This document shows positions 60,874-64,000 of a stretch of DNA of 64,000 nucleotides, one piece after another. The notes under the pieces were generated by a model. That model was not told the DNA's origin. It saw only the letters and a program-made list of their open reading frames with translations, and ran no database searches. This DNA comes from Babylonia areolata (lineage: Eukaryota; Mollusca; Gastropoda; Neogastropoda; Buccinidae): assembly GCF_041734735.1 (NCBI RefSeq), contig NC_134887.1:41165680-41229679 (forward strand). Direction: 5' to 3'. Made by a program: the position numbers and the translations under genes. Position 1 is the stretch's first letter; every line of letters begins with the position of its first letter.

Positions 60874-62655
60874 ATGTGCTTTTGTGTTTGTGTGAGTGTG
60901 TCTTAGTGTGGGTGTATGTGCTATAGTGTGCATGCATGCATGCATGTGTGTGTGTGTGTGCGTGTGTGTGTGTGTGTGCATGTATTTGTGTGTGTGTGCA
61001 TTTGTTTTCTCTGTGTGTGTGTGTGTGTGTGTGTGCATTTGTTTTCTGTGTGTTTGTGTGTGAGTGTGAATGAGTGTGGGTGTGTGTGTTTATGTGTTCA
61101 TGCATGAATGTGAGTGAGACTACAGAGGGAGAGATGAACACAGGAGAAATAGACACCAGAAGTACACATGCATGGATACGAGTGTGTTTTTGTGTGTGGG
61201 ATGAGCGCTGATGTAGTGGATAGTGTTCACAACAAGGAAGGGAGATCATTCTTATTCACAGTTTGAGTCATACAGTTGGGATTATTTCCCCTCTTACATC
61301 AGACCTTGAGGTGGAAGTCTGGGTATTAGTCTTTGGGATTGGACGATATACTGATGTCGTGTGTACAGCTTGCATTTAGCACAAGGAAAAGAGCCCATGG
61401 CAGCGAGAGAGTAGTGCCTGGAAGAATTCTGTACAAAAGTCCACTTAGAAGAGAAAGAAATTTTGGAGCAGAAAGTATATTGAGAAAAGCAAAAGATGTT
61501 GCTGCACTGCAATGACCTGCTGTTATGAATTCTACAAAGAGGAGCTTGGTGCAACCAGGAAGACAGATGAGGCAAGACAATACAATACAATGCAACACAA
61601 TGCAATACATTGCAAAAGCAATACCATACAATATGGTACAGTACTATTCAATACAGTGCTGTTCATATACAGTACAGCAGATTGCGAAACAGTACAGTAC
61701 AACACAATACTGCAAGTGGATAAAGAGTGTTGGACTCTTGATAACGCAGTCCCTGAAGACAGACCTGTGGTCAACAATGCGGAATGCCTCCTGTCTAAAG
61801 TTTGAGACAAAACTTGACAAAAAACAAGAACGCCAGAGAATCGACAGACAGACAGAAAATACGAAAAAACTTAGCCGTATGGAGAGCACAGGAACAGGAG
61901 TCATAATGGCTGCCGGAAAAAGAGGGCGCTAGCCAGCGGGACAAAGGGGAGGTTACCTACTTCCGGGAGGTTATCGGCCGTAGTTTCGTTTTCTCCGCAT
62001 AGGCGGATAGTAGTTTGCACAGGACAGGAATGTCAGACCCCTGCTGGAGTCTGCACTAGTTGGGTCACGGTAAGTATGTTATTTAAACATAATTTTAGAT
62101 AGAAAATTTCCTCTTATTTTACAACTCACAGTTTTTATAAACTTTCTCCGTTACCTAGTTTTTATAGACTCAGCAGTCATCCTTCATTTTATCATCGCAC
62201 CTTTACAGCACAATACGTTACGGTTCAGTACAGTACAAAGTAATACATAACAGCATAGTACAATAAAACATGATATGATACGGTAACTATGATCTTCATG
62301 CATGACTTGCATAATGTAAATACGAGTGACCCACAAGAGTTTTATTAAAAGATGAGTGACCAAAAACAACAACAACAACAACAAAAAGTCAGGAAGAAAT
62401 AAAATGTGAGCGAGACAGAACTAAAGACAGATAACAAGAGAACAATCAAAGATTCATTAAGAGTGGTTCTGTCAACATCAAGAAGAAGATGCACAGAGAG
62501 AGAGAGAGTGTGTGTGTGTGTGTGAGAGATTGTGTGTGACAGTCTATCAGTGTTGTCCTCTCCTCCCCAGACGACAAGCCTTGGTACCTGCAGAAAACAG
62601 AGAAGAAGGTGGAAGGCCAGAAAGGCAGAGGTTATGAAGCCCTACAGTCCAAAAG
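45507..62655 (+). CDS. LENG1: LENG1-like protein (Cir_N family), first five exons
   Basis: Exons 45507-45529, 47217-47316, 55721-55921, 60569-60686 and 62571-62655 join in phase to 527 nt, about 175 residues, and the gene continues past the window. The N-terminus [20 protein letters not shown] and the following [20 protein letters not shown] match the Cir_N domain of leukocyte receptor cluster member 1. [20 protein letters not shown] and DKPWYLQK are further conserved LENG1 blocks. The middle ([19 protein letters not shown]) is low-complexity. LENG1 is a nuclear protein type often found with splicing factors, but its molecular role is not settled. The long intron 2 (47317-55720) contains a 6.9-kb satellite. 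All splice sites are GT-AG. Confidence 0.92.
45790..46022. repeat. Dispersed repeat (relative of 25623-25800) with CA tail
   Basis: Shares ACCAAGCTCTAAGCACTT, GCTGCCTACCTGGGACAG and ATAGGCGCTGATCATTTGTA with the copy near 25660-25770. It ends in (CA)n at 45985-46020. It lies in LENG1 intron 1. Confidence 0.7.
46023..47216. other. Rest of LENG1 intron 1, nothing recognised
   Basis: Unique-looking AT-rich sequence with short poly-T and A-rich tracts. Confidence 0.5.
47217..47316 (+). CDS. LENG1: LENG1 exon 2 (Cir_N domain)
   Basis: 100 nt, acceptor TTTCCAG, donor GCT then GTAAGACG. Codes the Ser split codon and [20 protein letters not shown] and onward. Confidence 0.92.
47512..47641 (-). mobile_element. 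TTTCAG-family SINE, reverse copy
   Basis: CAAGGCCTGACTAAGTGCGT at the left, CATATACGGATTTGTCCGAG in the middle and repeated CTGAAA at the right. This is the reverse orientation in LENG1 intron 2. Confidence 0.88.
47642..48299. other. LENG1 intron 2, nothing recognised
   Basis: Includes a GCCCAGATGCAAATGC and GAGTGCCCAGTTGGC region that may be an old repeat. No exon is supported. Confidence 0.45.
48300..48830. repeat. ~95-bp degenerate tandem array
   Basis: Five to six units with AAACTACTAAACAGCAGTAA, TACAAAGCTTTTC and ATGATTTTATAGTTAT words. It immediately precedes the 11-bp satellite. Confidence 0.85.
48880..55710. repeat. 6.8-kb satellite of 11-bp units in LENG1 intron 2
   Basis: About 620 units of TGTGATGACAC and relatives (TGTGACGATGC, TGTGATGATGC, TGTGATGGTGC, TGTGATGACTC). 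Left of about 52800 the mix is GATGC/GACAC/GACTC with occasional 13-bp TGTGGTGATGACAC units. From about 52800 to 55560 it is nearly only TGTGATGACAC and TGTGATGGTGC. Stop codons are absent on the reverse strand in all three frames, giving meaningless His/Ser/Thr-rich ORFs of up to 2,313 codons with an 11-residue period. Confidence 0.97.
55721..55921 (+). CDS. LENG1: LENG1 exon 3
   Basis: 201 nt (67 codons), acceptor CGCTGACAG at the edge of the satellite, donor GGG then GTGAGTGTG. Codes [17 protein letters not shown], the Ser/Ala-rich linker and [11 protein letters not shown]. Confidence 0.9.
55990..56100 (+). mobile_element. SINE B 3' fragment
   Basis: GGGTGGCGCTGTAGTGTAGC, TCCCTGGGGAGAGCAGCCCG and CTGTTGTGATAAAAAG match the end of the SINE at 58675-59075, then an A-rich tail. 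5'-truncated. Confidence 0.8.
56150..56775. other. LENG1 intron 3, nothing recognised
   Basis: No coding or repeat family is seen apart from short AT tracts. Confidence 0.45.
56776..57060 (-). mobile_element. LINE 3' fragment (C-terminal Cys/His region)
   Basis: The reverse strand reads [39 protein letters not shown] and [16 protein letters not shown]. This is the tail domain of a Jockey/I-type LINE, related to but distinct from 3476-3877. 5'-truncated. Confidence 0.8.
57145..57330 (+). repeat. Tandem pair of a tRNA-like SINE head
   Basis: Two ~90-bp copies (about 57148-57236 and 57237-57328) with GAAGGTGGTAGAATGGTTAA and GAGGGCCTGGGTTCACTCCC, which resemble A and B boxes. A SINE-body-like segment follows to about 57485. 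Confidence 0.7.
57831..58196 (-). mobile_element. tRNA-headed SINE A, reverse copy
   Basis: (TTC)n tail at the left, B-box-like GATTCGAACC and tRNA head at the right. A 10-bp duplication ACCTGGTTGC lies at 57821-57830 and 58197-58206. It is in LENG1 intron 3. Confidence 0.93.
58600..58674 (-). mobile_element. TTTCAG-family SINE, reverse, interrupted by SINE B
   Basis: CAAGGCGTGACTAAGCACGT to GTAGTGTATATGG. A continuation-like GTGACACCTTGAGATAATG appears after 59075, so SINE B probably landed inside it. Confidence 0.65.
58675..59075 (+). mobile_element. tRNA-headed SINE B
   Basis: Head GTGATGGCCTAGAGGTAACA, CGCCTAGGAAGCG (Arg-CCT-like loop) and B box GGTTCGAATC. The body contains AGATGATAAACCGAGGTCCC, CATGCACTTAGCGCACGTAA and GGGTGGCGCTGTAGTGTAGC, with an ATACAAATACAAA tail. 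Truncated relatives are at 55990, 57361 and 61320. The head is not a functional tRNA gene. Confidence 0.85.
59180..59514. other. LENG1 intron 3, nothing recognised
   Basis: Unique-looking sequence between two SINEs. Confidence 0.45.
59528..59846 (-). mobile_element. tRNA-headed SINE A, reverse copy
   Basis: Same family as 57831-58196. A 13-bp duplication CTAGAGTTAATCA lies at 59515-59527 and 59847-59859. Slightly shorter than the other copies. Confidence 0.93.
60070..60560. repeat. (TG)n microsatellite before LENG1 exon 4
   Basis: About 490 bp of TG repeats with periodic TC, TA or CA interruptions, pure for the last ~80 bp. It ends 8 bp before the splice acceptor. Confidence 0.97.
60569..60686 (+). 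CDS. LENG1: LENG1 exon 4
   Basis: 118 nt. The acceptor TCCCACAG follows directly on a (TG)n of about 80 bp, and the donor is CAGA then GTGAGTAC. Codes [20 protein letters not shown] and [14 protein letters not shown]. Confidence 0.92.
60690..61060. repeat. (TG)n microsatellite after LENG1 exon 4
   Basis: TG repeats with GCATAAATG and GCATTAGTG interruptions starting 4 bp after the donor, so exon 4 is embedded in TG repeat on both sides. Confidence 0.95.
61310..61450 (+). mobile_element. Diverged SINE B fragment
   Basis: ACGATATACTGATGTCGTGT, AGCTTGCATTTAGCACAAGG and GAATTCTGTACAAAAGTCCA follow the order of the SINE B body, with many differences. Confidence 0.65.
61570..61725. repeat. (CAATA)n-like degenerate microsatellite
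   Basis: ACAATACAATGCAACACAAT-type pentamer repeats. Confidence 0.8.
61838..62113 (+). repeat. 275-bp conserved dispersed repeat, forward copy
   Basis: Inverted relative to 25190-25465. Contains AGGCGGATAGTAGTTTGCAC, GGAATGTCAGACCCCTGC, CACTAGTTGGGTCACGGTAA and TTTTAGATAGAAAATTTCC. The strong similarity over its whole length in two distant introns suggests a young or constrained family. Confidence 0.85.
62114..62570. other. LENG1 intron 4, right part
   Basis: Degenerate (ACAGTACA)-like words near 62205-62285, an (AAC)n tract near 62368 and short GA and TG tracts before the acceptor. Nothing coding. Confidence 0.55.
62571..62655 (+). CDS. LENG1: LENG1 exon 5
   Basis: 85 nt, acceptor CTCCCCAG, donor AAAAG then GTAAGC. 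Codes [19 protein letters not shown] and YEALQSK, leaving phase 2 into an exon beyond the window. Confidence 0.9.
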
Positions 62656-63120
62656 GTAAGCAGTGCTTTTTCACTTCATGTGAGGTGGTTATATAGTGGT
62701 AACAAAAGATATGCATGCATAGTTTTATTTGGTCCCAAAAATTTTGAGTGGTGGTTCCAAAAAGTATGTTTGTATGGTGGTTCCAAAAGGTATGTTTGTA
62801 TAAAGTTATGTGTGGTGGTTCCAAAAGCTCAGCTGCTTTTTGTTTTTTAACTAATTTTTTTTGTTTTTTTTTAAACACTTTTGTGTTGGTGTTGAAGTCC
62901 AACTTCCAAAAGGTAAAAAACTACATGTTTGTAAAACACATAAGAGTTTGGTCTCTAACCAAAGAATAGGCACTATGTAAGTATCAATAATAATGATGAT
63001 GATAATAATGATGATAATAATAATGATCATTATGATAATTATGACATAATGATAATTTTATTGATAATAGTGATATGATAATAATAATGATAACAATAGT
63101 AATAATAGTAATGATGATGA
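62656..63120. other. LENG1 intron 5, left part
   Basis: Three copies of GTGGTTCCAAAAGGTATGTT-like words at 62752-62830 and (GAT/AAT)n near 62985-63125. Confidence 0.55.
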
Positions 63121-63129
63121 TGGTAATGA

Positions 63130-64000
63130 TAAAGATAGTAATGATACCAGTGCTGAACGAAGCAAAGTGTGGAGCGAGGGGTGAAGTGGTGCACAGTGGA
63201 TGATGATGATAAAGACAGTAATGATACCAGTGCTGAACGAAGCAAAGTGTGTCGTGAGGGGTGAAGTGGTGACAGTGGATGACGATGTTGAACGAAGCAA
63301 AGTGTGGCGCGAGGGGTGAAGTGGTGCACAGTGGATGATGATGATGATGATAAAGACAGTAATGATACCAGTGCTGAACGAAGCAAAGTGTGGAGCGAGG
63401 GGTGAAGTGGTGCACAGTGGATGATGATGATGCAGGGAGGATTATAGTAATGATAAAAGTGCTGAACGAAGCAAAGTGTGGCGTGAGGGGTGAAGTGGTG
63501 CACAGTGGATGATGATGATAATGATAAAGATAGTAATGATACCAGTGCTGAACGAAGCAAAGTGTGGCGCAAGGGGTGAAGTGGTGCACAGTGGATGATG
63601 ATGATGCAGGGAGGATTATAGTAATGATAAAAGTGCTGAACGAAGCAAAGTGTGGAGCGAGGGGTGAAGTGGTGCACAGTGGATGATGATGATAATGATA
63701 AAGATAGTAATGATACCAGTGCTGAACGAAGCAAAGTGTGGAGCGAGGGGTGAAGTGGTGCACAGTGGATGATGATGATAATGATAAAGATAGTAATGAT
63801 ACCAGTGCTGAACGAAGCAAAGTGTGGAGCGAGGGGTGAAGTGGTGCACAGTGGATGATGATGATAATGATAAAGATAGTAATGATACCAGTGTTGAACG
63901 AAGCAAAGTGTGGCGTGAGGGGTGAAGTGGTGCACAGTGGATGACGATGTTGCAGGGAGGATTATAGTAATGATACCAGTGCTGAACGAAGCAAAGTGTG
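63130..64000. repeat. ~70-90-bp tandem array at the right edge
   Basis: About eleven units sharing GCTGAACGAAGCAAAGTGTG, GAGGGGTGAAGTGGTGCACA and GTGGATGATGATGAT, with variable GATAAAGATAGTAATGATACC linkers. Runs off the right edge. Confidence 0.95.

Noticed and set aside
60073-61249. Cys-Val and Thr-His repetitive ORFs on both strands
   Set aside because: TG microsatellite around LENG1 exon 4. Only 60569-60686 is coding.

Overview
This is animal nuclear DNA, most likely from a mollusc. Three spliced host genes with GT-AG introns can be read. The rest is intron and intergenic sequence packed with microsatellites, minisatellites, tRNA-headed SINEs, 5'-truncated LINEs and TTAA-bounded MITEs. 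The mollusc assignment is an inference from the repeat types and gene style, not proven.

Layout: 1-2,520 holds satellites (a 32-bp array, a 96-bp higher-order array derived from it, a GTGACA-rich array, then (TG)n). 2,559-8,950 (+) holds the last four coding exons of a transglutaminase, followed by repeat-rich 3' flank that contains a second copy of the last codons. 10,380-22,390 is intergenic, with degenerate arrays, a SINE, a LINE relic, a MITE and a diverged 0.6-0.7 kb direct duplication. 22,392-31,679 (-) is a complete eight-exon gene for a 313-residue secreted DUF3105 protein (TP53I13-like). 45,507-62,655 (+) is LENG1, of which five exons are in the window and the rest lies beyond the right edge. 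Its second intron carries a 6.9-kb satellite of 11-bp units that runs up to the splice acceptor of exon 3.

The most unusual object is at 36,232-45,178, between the divergently transcribed TP53I13-like and LENG1 genes. It is an 8.95-kb, AT-rich, intronless element that is almost a perfect palindrome: two 4.25-kb arms around a 454-bp unique centre. It is bounded by a perfect 7-bp target-site duplication (TACTTTA), so it is a real integrated unit with unlike flanks. Each arm carries a 51-residue Cys/His-rich protein, an intact 862-residue protein, and an 85-residue Cys-containing protein. A 216-residue helix-turn-helix/membrane protein is whole on one side and partial on the other. The genes are compact: convergent stop codons share CTAG, and two genes have the same TTGTATATATAGAAA motif abutting ATG. 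The centre holds a 10-11-bp iteron-like array. I recognise no capsid, DNA polymerase, integrase or known transposase. The 862-residue protein has weak features of a replication initiator, and that is inference only. It looks like a young virus-like or plasmid-like replicon integrated as an inverted dimer, of a family I cannot name.

The three host genes show no functional link to one another. They are simply neighbours.
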